From Siphonodentalium dalli (taxonomy: Eukaryota; Mollusca; Scaphopoda; Gadilida; Siphonodentaliidae): a stretch of DNA of 64,000 bases. The translations under genes and the position numbers were made by a program. The notes below the pieces were generated by a model. The model saw only the letters and a list, made by a program, of their open reading frames with translations. It was not told where the DNA came from and did not search any database. Below, piece by piece: positions 14,041 through 23,060 of this stretch. The stretch spans positions 6,026,734 to 6,090,733 of the forward strand of contig CP136061.1 of the NCBI GenBank assembly GCA_032622095.1, written 5' to 3'. Positions within the stretch are counted from its first letter, which is position 1, and every line of letters starts with the position of its first letter.

Positions 14041-14342
14041 TGTAACTCAGGGTCTCACACAGGTGTGATTTATAGTGATTTGTACGATCAGGTGGGTGCT
14101 AGTGTTGCAGGACATATTGGTTGTGATCATACTCACTAGGCATTTGGTTTGGTATTGGAGATACACAAACTGATAGCAAATTTTGTTAACCCTTTATTTA
14201 CTAAATGGATGTTACCATTCAGTTATAAAAGTGTTCATTGGAACATTATTAATTTGGAGTGATGTTCAGGTAATAAAAGCTGATGACCGACAGATGGAAA
14301 GCTAACACAAGTGAAGATGGATCCATATTCTTTGGAATGAAA

Positions 14343-14373
14343 TGTTCAGATAATGAACTTATTATCTGAACAG
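14343..14373. repeat. Short hairpin, TGTTCAGATAATGAAC type
   Basis: The 31 bases form an inverted repeat: TGTTCAGATAA pairs with TTATCTGAACA around a short loop. A related inverted pair occurs at 19598-19650 with a longer loop. The two are probably ends of one small foldback family. Confidence 0.6.
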
Positions 14374-14959
14374 TTCCTAACGGAACTACTCGTCAAAGAG
14401 TATTTAGTATCGAAAGGGATAAAGAGACTCAAGGGATTTGCATTGCTTTGTGTGTCTGACATTTGCAGAATTAGTTTGCCTGGTCAGGTGAGTGGTGACC
14501 CATATGTACCAATTTTTCTTCATATCTTCTAAGCTGATAAGGAACGCTCTTTATTGTTCATATTTGCCTCTTTAAGTCGTCTGAAGTCAACGGCATCTAA
14601 CTTTTGACACTCAATTTTCACAGACAAGATTGCAAGATTTTATTAAGAATTAGTGCCATTTTAAGACATCTGATGTCAACGGGACCTATCTAATAAGATT
14701 TTCGGGGTCAAATTACCTCTATATACAAATTTTCAGCTCCGATGGACCAGCCGTTTCTGTATAAACGATCAGTTATTGATTACCGGCGGTAGATAAAAAC
14801 CTTTCAAGTTTGACACTGCTTGTCGCTAGTAGTCCCTCATGTCACGTCACATGAGGGAACATTAACTATCCAGACTGCATAATCAATTCCCTGCATGGCC
14901 CGGATAGATTGTCAGGTGTATCAATGAGAATTAAAGTACTACTAATCAGTTAATAATTT

Positions 14960-15440
14960 ATTTGGCCGCAAAGTCGACCCAACGAAGCAAGATCCACAGA
15001 CACAAAGAACACATGCAGTCCAAATACAAACAAGACAAATAATAAGCGACACATGTTAAAACAATACACATGCTACATATGTAAGTGATTTGACAAACTC
15101 AAACTAAATAAATACACACATGGACACACACATAAACATAATAAATAAGCAACTGAAGGACATGCAACAGTTAATCAATTCATGCAATACTCTGTTCATT
15201 GTGCCAATTCTATTTACACCAACTTTACTGACTTCAAAGCCGCTGGTACACGATAAGCGCACTGGTATGAATTTACCATTGCTTTCAATTCAAAACTGAC
15301 TATAAAATAGCCATCAACAGATTATCTCATTTTGTGAATATACAATCTACCCTTAATTGGGTGGGAGGGCTTGGGAATTTTTTTTACTAGCCCTGTTAGG
15401 CTCTCAAATCGGAAGACCTTGCTTCGTTGGAGTCAATTTA
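14960..15440. mobile_element. Possible foldback element with short inverted arms
   Basis: CCAACGAAGCAAGATC near 14978 is matched in reverse complement by GACCTTGCTTCGTTGG near 15415, about 440 bp apart. The interior is AT- and CA-rich with no open frame. The arms are only about 25 bp and imperfect, and no target duplication was found, so this is a weak call. Confidence 0.35.
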
Positions 15441-15934
15441 CTGAATGACAATACAATGAATTCGCGCGAAAAAGGTGTGATAGCTCATTAATTAACTGCG
15501 CCAATAATTTCCTCGATAGAGCAACCAATGAGCGAATGAATAGCGCTCTCTTATTGGATATGCAAATGAGGGTTTCTCTATCTGTGATTAGCGACACTAG
15601 TCTTGTCAGGTACCTCTCTGATTTGATTTCTATGCCTAAACCACTTGGGAATTATGCAATTTGTAAACAAATACTACCATGATGAACTTTAAATCGGCAT
15701 AACTTCAGTTGCGAACGGCCTGTCACAAACAAAAATTTGGCACCCTGCTCAGTGGATTAGCGGCGATTGAAAACGATAAAAAAAACATCTAGATGGGAGT
15801 AATGCTTTAACTATAATAATACATATACTACCACATATAAATAATGGGTCTGATTACTTATCATAGACTTTCTATTTCCCGAACCACAGATAAAATTGTC
15901 CAATCGAACTGATAAACCAAGTGCAATGTGACGT

Positions 15935-16119
15935 ACAGTAACGCCCTAAGTAATCGACCCCTTAACCACAGCAGAATTATGGGTAACTTTTCAGGATTTA
16001 GTCGGAAATATGGGAGAGCTTTCCGATGAATGGCAACAAGCTATATTTCCGACTAAATCCTGAAAAGTTACCCATAATTCTGCTGTGGTTAAAGGGTCGA
16101 TTACTTAGGGCGTTACTGT
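15935..16119. mobile_element. Foldback element, about 75-bp arms
   Basis: A left arm (15935-16010) and right arm (16042-16119) are near-perfect reverse complements. They start ACAGTAACGCCCTAAG and end CTTAGGGCGTTACTGTA, around a loop of about 30 bases. One arm plus the loop recurs at 61088-61206, so this is a dispersed foldback family and not a one-off palindrome. Confidence 0.85.
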
Positions 16120-16276
16120 AATTTGGGGTAAGCCTGCACACTACCAGGAAATGACATTTCAAAGAGACTACGATAGTATGATTCTGATGTTTTCACAAAC
16201 TACTCGTCAATGAGTATTTAGTAAAGAATTTAGGTTTAATATATTATAAACATTTGTTTCTGTTTATTAATTTCAG

Positions 16277-16444
16277 AATCTGTTTCGTGAGAATGGTTGT
16301 TTGTCGAGATTGAACAAGCTGCTGAAATACCATGCCATGGCTTTCTTAAAGGTCGGCTTCATGTCATCGCAGTCTGTCATATCTTCCACCGCCACGTCAA
16401 TCAACAATTTGTCGATGAATGAAGAAAATCATAAAGTTCTCAAG
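16277..16444 (+). CDS. ARMC10: ARMC10-like armadillo-repeat protein, internal exon (third from last)
   Basis: The exon is 168 bases (56 codons, phase 0 at both ends), between an acceptor ending TTTCAG and the donor GTACAA. It reads through NLFRENGCLSRL and then SINNLSMNEENHKVLK, which is the shape of two armadillo helices. It resembles the human ARMC10 stretch whose core is ALNNLSVNVENQ (from memory, not a search). The earlier part of the protein, where the family carries its membrane anchor and first repeats, must be encoded upstream and is not visible. ARMC10-family proteins sit on the mitochondrial outer membrane or ER and affect mitochondrial dynamics. The related ARMCX/GASP proteins are mostly a mammalian expansion, so ARMC10-like is the safer label. 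Confidence 0.75.
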
Positions 16445-16529
16445 GTACAACAGTGAGCAGTATCGGAGAGTGATACTTTAATTCCCATGTCGCTATATTA
16501 TCCCTATTTTCTTATCGATTTTGTTTCGA

Positions 16530-16919
16530 TTAACCGTTTACCCAACAAAACGGCCAAAACCGCCCAAATAAAGCTTCAACAGCCTAAAATATCTTCGGTC
16601 TGTCTCAATAAAACCATACAAATATGGATATCATTGGAACCGGCTCATTGACCACATTGTGATGGTTACAGTTATGCCCTGTGCCAATGCATTCTCTTAT
16701 ATATGCGAGTCGACCATAGGTCGCCTCGCATATATAAGAGAATGCATTGGCCTAAAAAAAATCTTTTTTTACCATTTTTTCTTACATTCTTTAACAATTT
16801 TATAATTTTTAATGTGTTAAGCCAATGCATTCTCTTATATATGCGAGGCAACCTATGGTCGACTCGTATATATAATAGAATGCATTGGCACAGGGCCGTT
16901 ATGTTGGGTAAAGGGTTAA
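16530..16919 (+). mobile_element. TTAA-flanked MITE, family A, copy 1 (two 69-bp palindromes)
   Basis: The element starts TTAACCGTTTACCCAACA and ends with its reverse complement, TGTTGGGTAAAGGGTTAA. TTAA ends and CCC-starting inverted termini are the hallmark of piggyBac-type non-autonomous elements. Inside are two copies of the 69-bp palindrome (16683-16751 and 16821-16889) in opposite orientation, so the whole element folds back. It lies in the intron after the exon at 16277. There is no open frame of note. Confidence 0.85.
16683..16751. repeat. 69-bp palindromic module (type copy)
   Basis: The arms are about 33 bp, reading GCCAATGCATTCTC, then TTATATATGCGAG, then CGACC, and mirrored on the other side of an ATA loop. 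There is a single T/C mismatch. Each arm offers a CCAAT-like end and a TATATAAG box. The same module occurs about 20 times in the window: pairs within family A MITEs, single copies near 40903, 62820 and 63167, and a deleted copy at 56998-57053. It works as a shared building block of several MITE families. Confidence 0.9.
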
Positions 16920-17179
16920 CATTTCATGACGGGAGCTGCACTGGTGCAGCATTAAAGTTCATATGCCAGGACATTCTCTTATAAAAATGTATGTCTCCCA
17001 TATGGAGTCTCACATATATAAGATAATGCACTTGCTTACAAGGTCAAGGTAAATATTGTTAAGCCAATATATTCTCTTGTATATGCGAGGAACCCTATGG
17101 GGGACTCGCATATATAAGAGAATGCATTGGTGCTGGGTTTTTGCAAAATTTCAGGAAGCTCCAGTGATGAAAAGGTTAA
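16916..17179 (+). mobile_element. TTAA-flanked MITE, family C, copy 1
   Basis: It starts TTAACATTTCATGACGGGAG with GCTGCACTGGTGCAGC just inside, and ends GCTCCAGTGATGAAAAGGTTAA-like. Its first TTAA is the last TTAA of the family A copy to its left, so the two elements abut and share one target site. Inside is a diverged form of the palindromic module (about 17064-17130). Confidence 0.75.
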
Positions 17180-17525
17180 ACATCTTCAGAGACAGTTGGC
17201 GGTAGAATGATTTGTGATTTGAGTCTCGCTTATATACATGTACCCTTGGATGAGGTATGCTGTGTTCTGATTGGCCAAGTGAGAATACTAAATGTTGATT
17301 GGTTGGATTAATCAGCCTCAGGATTTGCGGTGGGGTGCTTGGGGTCAGTTAGCCTCAGGAGGCTATTATCAATGTCGGAAATGCAACAAATGTGCAATGC
17401 CCAGAAAATGTATAATGAATTTTCTATAACTTCAAGCTATTTTACTTGCACGCATTGCATTCTCTTCAATTTAATCTTCAAAATTATGTTCCATTATTAA
17501 AGTAAAATCATAACAGTTTCTGAAT
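17180..17525. other. Intron sequence without recognised feature
   Basis: This is unique-looking intron sequence of the ARMC10-like gene. It contains a short CCTCAGGA direct repeat near 17320-17365. No open frame or foldback was seen. Confidence 0.5.
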
Positions 17526-17880
17526 GACAACACCTCTATGGAGCCCCAGGCAGAGAGAATGATGCACTAATGACTGTCGTCTGCTTAGGTCCATGTGAGG
17601 CTCCATACGGGAGTGTTATATAACATAACAGTTTCAGACTGACAACACCTCTATGGAGCCCCAGACAGAGAGAATGATGCACTAATGACTGTCGTCTGCT
17701 CTGCTTAGGTCCATGTGAGGCTCCATATGGGGGTGTTATATAGCATAAGAGTTGCAGACTGAAAACACCTCTATGGAGCCCCAGACTGAGAGAACAATGC
17801 ACTAATGACTGTCGTCTGCTTGGGTCTGTGTGGGGCTCCATACGGGAGTGTTATATAACATAACAGTTTCAGACTGACAA
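17526..17880. repeat. Tandem array of three GGAGCCCC hairpin units (about 118 bp each)
   Basis: Three units begin ACACCTCTATGGAGCCCCAG and end GGCTCCATACGGGAGTGTTA. The outer parts of each unit pair (ATGGAGCCCCA with TGGGGCTCCAT), so each unit can form a hairpin of about 70-75 nt. The same module occurs singly at 19440, 24578, 26470 and 62966, and as a 9-unit array in opposite orientation at 44812. A minus-strand open frame across the units is a by-product. Confidence 0.85.
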
Positions 17881-18095
17881 CAGCTCTTTATTTTCTTTCC
17901 ATGGTCTACAGATGCAATTATTGCATGACCGCTGATTAATAAAATTGAACTGGGACGAACGAATCTCAAATTTACCAGAATATACTGGAAAATATATGAA
18001 ACAAAACAAAAGTTTTTTCATCAACAGAGTTTCAAATTGGACAAATCCTACATCTATACATATCAAAGATTATGTTGGATGTTATTTTCTCACTG

Positions 18096-18529
18096 TTAAC
18101 CCTTTACCCAACAAAACGGCCAAAACCGCCCAAATAAAGCTTCAACAGCCTAAAATATCTTCGGTCTGTCTCAATAAAACCATACAAATATGGATATCAT
18201 TGGAACCGGCTCATTGACCACATTGTGATAGTTACAGTTATGCCCTGTGCCAATGCATTCTCTTATATATGCGAGTCGACCATAGGTCGCCTCGCATATA
18301 TAAGAGAATGCATTGGCCTAAAAAAATTCTTTTTTTTAACACTTTTTACCATTTTTTCTTACATTTTTAACAATTTTTATAATATTTTTCTACAATCTTT
18401 GACGATTTTATCATTTTTAATATGTCTTAAGCCAATGCATTCTCTTATATATGCGAGGCGTCCTATGGTCGACTCGCATATATAAGAGAATGCATTGGCA
18501 CAGGGCCGTTCTGTTGGGTAAAGGGTTAA
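18096..18529 (+). mobile_element. TTAA-flanked MITE, family A, copy 2
   Basis: The ends are TTAACCCTTTACCCAACA and its reverse complement. It carries the 69-bp palindrome twice (about 18249 and 18431), separated by AT-rich sequence longer than in copy 1. The left part (AAAGCTTCAACAGCC, CTTCGGTCTGTCTC) matches copies at 16560, 20535, 45665 and 58205. Confidence 0.9.
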
Positions 18530-19313
18530 TGCCTGCTTTAGTCCTTGTAGCCCAAGAAATAGCTTGTCGTTATCGGTTCGTGGTTTGATCTGAAGGTCCC
18601 TATCTCGTTATCGGTTCGTGGTTTGATCTGAAGGTCCCTATTTGACCATGTCGATTATGACTCAATTTGTGTATATATCTCATCCCTGTATGTATTCTGT
18701 GAATCAACCTGGTGGACTTGGAAAGTCTGGTCTATTTAATCAACACAAGAAGAAACCCACTTTTATCGTCCCAATTCTCTAAAAAGCCCCTCTATCTAAG
18801 TTTGTCATGTATAATACGTTAAAGACATGTTATGGATTGTTCGGGTGCATGGAACTGATAAATTAGTACTCAGTCGCTATGCCAACTGGGGGATTGTAGT
18901 ATTCTACTAACATCGCCCAAAATCTCGAAATAAATCGACCGTGCAACTCCATAGAAAACACTGTCTGAACTACGCTCAATTGTAAATGTTTACATGTTGA
19001 TTCAGGACGCAACAATCGGCGATAAACTAACGCAAATGATTTTGGCATCGATACTCATTGCATTTAATAAATATATAAGACTGACAGTGTGTGTTGTAAA
19101 TTTGGATTAATGTTCATAAATATAACTTCTTTGAGCAAGATTATTCTCCATTTCTATCTGATCACTCAACCGGAGTGTTTCAAATCACTTTAAGCCACTG
19201 AATCATGGAAATCTTCCATGTAGGATTGTTTTAAGATACCTCAAAAGTCTTACCAAATTATGTTTTTATAATTTTGGGGTTTGAACAAGCAATGTTTGTT
19301 TAATATATAAATC
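18530..19313. other. Intron sequence without recognised gene
   Basis: A 48-bp segment containing CGTTATCGGTTCGTGG is directly repeated at about 18557 and 18606. Otherwise this is AT-rich intron sequence with only short, unconvincing open frames. Confidence 0.5.
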
Positions 19314-19402
19314 ATATACCCCATATCCACATGATTGCAATTTGCATACCGTCACTCATTTAGCATGCATGCATGACGAACCTGTCAGTCACCCACGCAC
19401 AT
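19314..19402 (+). pseudogene. Decayed partial copy of the following ARMC10-like exon
   Basis: This stretch reads CATATCCACATGATTGCA, then GCATACCGTCACTCATTTAG, CATGCATGCATGACGAACC and TGTCAGTC. It closely matches the acceptor and first part of the true exon at 19838 (CATATCCACAGGATTGCATA ... CATTTAGCATGCATGCAGG ... ACGAACTTGTCAG), but lacks the middle. The acceptor AG is lost (CACATG) and the frame is broken, so it should not be spliced in. Confidence 0.8.
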
Positions 19403-19439
19403 AGTTTGAACTGTTGAACGTCAATTTTATGTTGTTGAT

Positions 19440-19535
19440 GACACCTCTATGGAGCCCCAGACCGAGAGAATGATGCACTGATGACTGTTGTCTGCTTGGG
19501 TCCGTGTGAGGCTCCATATGGGAGTGTCATATAAA
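19440..19535. repeat. Single GGAGCCCC hairpin module
   Basis: This is one copy of the module arrayed at 17526-17880: ACACCTCTATGGAGCCCCAG to GGCTCCATATGGGAGTGTCA. It lies between the decayed exon copy and the true exon. Confidence 0.8.
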
Positions 19536-19597
19536 TGAACCCTTTTTTTATAATAAACACTATCTGAGTAGTTAGTTCCCTTAGGAAAAGTTCAGAT

Positions 19598-19650
19598 AAT
19601 AAGTTCAACAAATGTAAGTTGTTTGTTGAACTTATTATTTAAACATTTCC
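19598..19650. repeat. Inverted repeat GTTCAGATAATAAGTTCAAC
   Basis: GTTCAGATAATAAGTTCAAC pairs with a later GTTGAACTTATTATTTAAAC across a loop of roughly 13 bases. It is related to the hairpin at 14343-14373. Confidence 0.6.
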
Positions 19651-19837
19651 CACTAATCAATATGAATTATTCTACAGTTGTATTATCATTTTGTCTGGCT
19701 GTCATCTGCTCATATGTCCTTAACATCCCTCCAGATGGATAATAGTCCATTCCGATGTATATTTTTATAACTGAGTGGGATAATCAATTTAGGAGAGTGT
19801 TAATACATAATTTATTTATCTATTACCATATCCACAG

Positions 19838-20086
19838 GATTGCATACCGTCCCTCATTGACCTGTCTGTCGCAGAGAAGTTGGACAAGCCCACTCATTTA
19901 GCATGCATGCAGGCATTGACGAACTTGTCAGTTACTCCTGCACATCACGGACAGTACACGCGACTCATCCACAAGCTGTACGAGATGTTAGACAAGGAGA
20001 ATGGCCACGTACGACTTCAGTCGCTGCGGATTCTTGTCAACCTGTCATGTAATAAAGATATGATACCACATCTCCTCGCAGCAAAG
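19838..20086 (+). CDS. ARMC10: ARMC10-like armadillo-repeat protein, penultimate exon
   Basis: The exon is 249 bases (83 codons, phase 0 at both ends), preceded by CCATATCCACAG and followed by GTATGG. It encodes DCIPSLIDLSVAEKLDKP, then ALTNLSVTPAHH and LRILVNLSCNKDMIPHLLAAK-type sequence. These are two armadillo repeats with the typical 'LTNLS' and 'LVNLS' helices. Human ARMC10 has LLTNMTVTNDHQH and LLLNLSENPAMTEGLL at the corresponding places (recalled, not searched). Codons join cleanly to the exons at 16277-16444 and 21641-21931. Confidence 0.8.
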
Positions 20087-20218
20087 GTATGGGTTACAAT
20101 ATCAGACCTCGCTACATAGGTAACGAGCCAAAACTTAAAGGGTTACTCTACACTTATGGGACCCTCTCATATTATACTCAACAGTATATGTTGAACTCAA
20201 GTCATTAATTAATTTTTG

Positions 20219-20330
20219 TCCCCCGACATTCTATCGGAGGACTATAGTAATGACTCCTGTCCATCTGTCTGTGTGTGTGTCGGGGCGTGCTTCCGTCCAT
20301 CCAGAGCTTTGTCCGAGTCTGTATTCTGTC
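20219..20330 (+). repeat. Mollusc-type dispersed repeat head (hairpin plus CCGTCCATCC)
   Basis: A short inverted pair (CCCCCGACATTC / TCGGAGG) is followed by TATAGTAATG and a TCTGT/CCGTCCATCC stretch. The same layout appears near 25814, 41160, 43485 and, inverted, around 59112. Such 'hairpin, TATAGTAATGG, TCCGTCCGTC' repeats are common in mollusc genomes (recalled knowledge). Confidence 0.55.
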
Positions 20331-20497
20331 ATTTTCTGTTCAATTTTTTTTAAAACTTGTATCAACCAGCATGGGAACATGCGAACCTGCATTTTTGAAT
20401 TCGGGAGGAGTTATTGCCCTTTTGCAACATAGAATTGTACATCCTGGGACGCATCTTTTGTCTGAGCCTGTATTCCGTTATTTTCCTGTCTTTTTGT

Positions 20498-20897
20498 TTA
20501 ACCCTTTACCCAACAAACCGGCCAAAACCGGCCAAATAAAGCTTCAACAGCCTAAAATATCTTCGGTCTGTCTCAATAGAACCATACAAATATGGATATC
20601 ATTGGAACCGGCTCCTTGACCACATTGTGATAGTTACAGTTATTCCCTGTGCCAATGCATTCTCTTATATATGCGAGTCGACCATAGGTCGCCTCTCATA
20701 TATAAGAGAATGCATTGGCCTAAAAAATATCTTTTTTTAACACTTTTTACCATTTTTTCTTACATTCTTTAACAATTTTATAATTTTTAATGTGTTAAGC
20801 CAATGCATTCTCTTATATATGCGAGGCGACCTATGGTCGACTCGCATATATAAGAGAATGCATTGGCACAGGGCCGTTCTGTTGGGTAAAGGGTTAA
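20498..20897 (+). mobile_element. TTAA-flanked MITE, family A, copy 3
   Basis: The ends are TTAACCCTTTACCCAACA and its reverse complement, with palindromes at about 20650 and 20799. It lies in the last intron of the ARMC10-like gene, inside the dispersed repeat begun at 20219 (the repeat text resumes at about 20898 with TTTGGCACAGATATC). Confidence 0.9.
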
Positions 20898-21481
20898 ATT
20901 TGGCACAGATATCAATCAGTATGAGAACCTGCTCACGATTTGAGTCGGAGTCATTTTGCCGCAGATATTGCCACTATTCGACATAGAAATGTTTTATGTT
21001 TTTACCCTTTCTCGACACATTGAATATGTGAAACATATTTAGTGAATATGCACTTTGTATCATATTGGTGTAACCAATTCCTCCTACAGTTTGTAGTATA
21101 GGGATTCTTCAAAGTTTGCACAATGTTTGGGTCCCAAACTAAAAACAGCCATTTGCATGACATGGAACAAATAAGAGCGTTCCGTGTTAGTCTATTCCTG
21201 ATATGGTAGAAATAAAGAGCGTTCATTTCACTTCTGGCGAAAAATTAAAAATGGCTGTGACATTGGCAAGTGTTTTTCAGAGCATATGAAGCCGGTATAT
21301 CAATATTTCGTATATTTATCGACTTTTGCTATTACGTTGACAAAATATGGAGGTTCAAATGAGCCATGTCTAAATTTCAAGAACCTTTAAAGCTGCCAGG
21401 TCCAATTTGACACTAAGAAAACTTCTCATCAATGATTATTTTAGTATAGAAAGGCTTAATTTGATAGCTTGATTTTTTTTT

Positions 21482-21570
21482 CACAGGTTGCAATGTGCAT
21501 CATGACCTTGTGATAGCTTTTAATATATTTTAGAGGCTTCGATCTGCATTATTGATCTGCGAGGGAGAAA
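21482..21570 (+). pseudogene. Two decayed copies of the acceptor edge of the last ARMC10-like exon
   Basis: At 21482 TTCACAGGTTGCAATGTGCA, then TCATGACCTTGTGA, resembles the true exon edge TTCACAGGCTCCGATCTGCA, TCATCGACCTTCTGCGA. At 21531 TTAGAGGCTTCGATCTGCAT, then TATTGATCTGCGAGGGAGA, is a second copy. Neither keeps an open frame. Both lie 70-160 bases upstream of the real acceptor at 21640. The first copy retains a usable-looking TTTCACAG acceptor. Confidence 0.85.
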
Positions 21571-21640
21571 CTTTATGTTTTATCATATCAGATCATCAAT
21601 TTGTGGGTTATTTTTTTACTTTGTTTAACTTTTTTCACAG

Positions 21641-21931
21641 GCTCCGATCTGCATCATCGACCTTCTGCGAGAGGACACAGATGAAGCCCTCATACTGAGA
21701 TGGACCGCCCTCGTAGCAAATATCCTCACAGCTGTTAAACGATACGATATTATGCTATCTGATCTTCCAACGAATGAGAAGGCGGCTTCACCAGAAACAA
21801 TGTTTACAGCCTTATATGGAATGGACAAAGTGAGCAGACTGAAATCTAAGGTGTTCCTTCTGTGTAAGCATACCAACGAAGATGTCGCTCGACAATCAAC
21901 CACGATCTACAAAATACTTAGTGGTGATTGA
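21641..21931 (+). CDS. ARMC10: ARMC10-like armadillo-repeat protein, last coding exon with stop
   Basis: The exon is 291 bases (96 codons plus TGA), after the acceptor TTTTTTCACAG. It encodes APICIIDLLREDTDEALILR, WTALVANILTAVKRYD, then a linker and MFTALYGMDKVSRLKSKVF, ending TTIYKILSGD. This matches the C-terminal armadillo helices of the ARMC10/ARMCX family, where human ARMC10 has LLRVLTLFQNIKNCL and then a final 'REKVVTIIPKI'-like helix (recalled). The visible C-terminal part totals 235 residues. The frame is intact and splices are canonical, so the gene looks functional. Confidence 0.82.
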   Translation, partial: APICIIDLLREDTDEALILRWTALVANILTAVKRYDIMLSDLPTNEKAASPETMFTALYGMDKVSRLKSKVFLLCKHTNEDVARQSTTIYKILSGD

Positions 21932-22674
21932 AGAATGCCTCCTCACAAAGCTGCGCCAGTCATGGAAATTAATATTTGTCATCTGCGGTATTGCTTTAGT
22001 TTTGCATGAAATTTTTTGTTGATTTATACTATGGCTTTTTCTGTGGCATAGTTTCGAGGGCTGCAAAGCCCATGTCTGCAGGGTCCAAAGAAAGTTCATC
22101 TATACCATCATGGAGTCTTGGAAATTTGCCTCCCCATATGGTGCAAAAAGGGAATGTTATGACCCTGTTACGTTAACACTAGAACTGCATAAATGGTAAT
22201 TTTTCAATGCGATCTCAAGGCGGTTCCAATGTAGTTGAGAGGGACACTTATATTGGGTAGACATGTATTATGCAAAAAGGGACTTTCTATTTCAGTCCAT
22301 AAAGTGCTACCAATTTAATTATTAGGTTTACGAACCCGCTGACAACTTTTTACCCAAAATCCCAGAACAATTACAAAAAATATTTTTTGAAAACTTCTCA
22401 CCGAACCGTTCTATCACTTGTATCAGTCATAATAACATGGGAAAGTGAGAATAATTGCGATATTAATTTTTATTTGCAAAAAATAATTTCAAATGAATGT
22501 ACGAGATTTGCATCCATCATGATCATATGGAATTATTGATTGTCAGTTGGAATGTCAAAACTGGTCTGTATTTTTATTGTTTTATTTTCCCTCCTCCCTC
22601 AAGAGAAGTTTTCCTCTGATGTTTGTAAACCAACTAACAATATATCTGTGGTCTAAGTAAGCCAATGCTTTAGC
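21932..22674 (+). other. Probable 3' untranslated and downstream region of the ARMC10-like gene
   Basis: There is no open frame of note after the stop at 21929-21931. I did not find one unambiguous polyadenylation signal, so the transcript end is not placed. Confidence 0.4.
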
Positions 22675-22770
22675 TGAATGAGGTCCCCGGAGGGTGAATT
22701 TACTAATGTTATCCCACACAGTTGGTTAGCATCACCAAATTCACCCTCTGGGAACCTCATTCTGCTCTGG
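22675..22770. mobile_element. Foldback element, GAATGAGGTCCCC family, copy 1
   Basis: GAATGAGGTCCCCGGAGGGT and AATTTACTAATG pair with a reverse-complement arm ending GGAACCTCATTCTGC. The family recurs at 24050, 24398, 33099, 33813, 53865 and 59880. It is often preceded by GTCATTTGCA and followed by an AGGCCT/GGCCTCAT stretch. Confidence 0.85.
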
Positions 22771-22914
22771 GAGACCTAGGATCAGATTGAAGTTCTCCAG
22801 TTGAAGCTGGTGATGTTCATCTCAATTAATATCCATGATCAATAAGCACACTTTTGCTGAAAGAATGGTCCCTCACAATTGGTTTTTGAAAAAAAAAATA
22901 GTTTAGCTGCTTAT

Positions 22915-23060
22915 CCAGCCCACAAAAATATGGGTCGGGAGCAATCGGGAAAGGGAAAACAATCCGGCCCCCAAAAATATGGGTCGGGAGCAATCGGGAA
23001 AGGGAAAACAATCCGGCCCCCAAAAATATGGGTCGGGAGCAATCGGGGAAAGGGAAAACA
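22915..23060 (+). repeat. Three tandem 50-bp units
   Basis: The unit contains AAAAATATGGGTCGGGAGCA, ATCGGGAAAGGGAAAACAAT and CCGGCCCC. It is repeated three times almost without change. Open frames on both strands here follow the repeat and are not taken as genes. Confidence 0.9.

Larger units (their letters stand above)
1..14104. repeat. 90-bp satellite array, about 157 units, open at left edge
   Basis: The same 90-bp unit repeats head to tail with very few changes. Recurrent variable sites are ACTCAG versus GCACAG/ACACAG, CACACAG versus CACCCAG, and TTTATAG versus TTAATAG or TTTATTG. A few units carry rare marks: a 5-bp loss near 4670, a 4-bp loss near 5328 and 11629, and a 2-bp gain near 7169 and 8521. 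The array stops abruptly in a partial unit at about 14104 and begins before the window. The unit length is a multiple of three, so minus-strand frames stay open wherever a TGA is replaced by TGT. I see this as a by-product and not as coding. Because the first visible ARMC10-like exon starts in phase 0 with no upstream exon in 14105-16276, the array may lie in an intron. Confidence 0.97.
14105..16276. other. Non-coding stretch between satellite and first visible exon
   Basis: No exon with plausible splice sites and armadillo-type coding was found here. It holds a short hairpin (14343-14373), a weak inverted-arm element and a strong foldback, listed separately. It also holds one copy of a short motif (CTACTCGTCAA, about 14387) that recurs before the exon at 16277 and, more decayed, near 21420. 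Confidence 0.6.

Noticed and set aside
1-14104. CRISPR array
   Set aside because: Units are directly adjacent with no unique spacers, and the locus is animal nuclear DNA.
14279-14316. Hammerhead ribozyme (CTGATGACCGACAGATGGAAAGC)
   Set aside because: CTGATGA and GAAA are present, but the bases between them form only one pair, so stem II is not supported.
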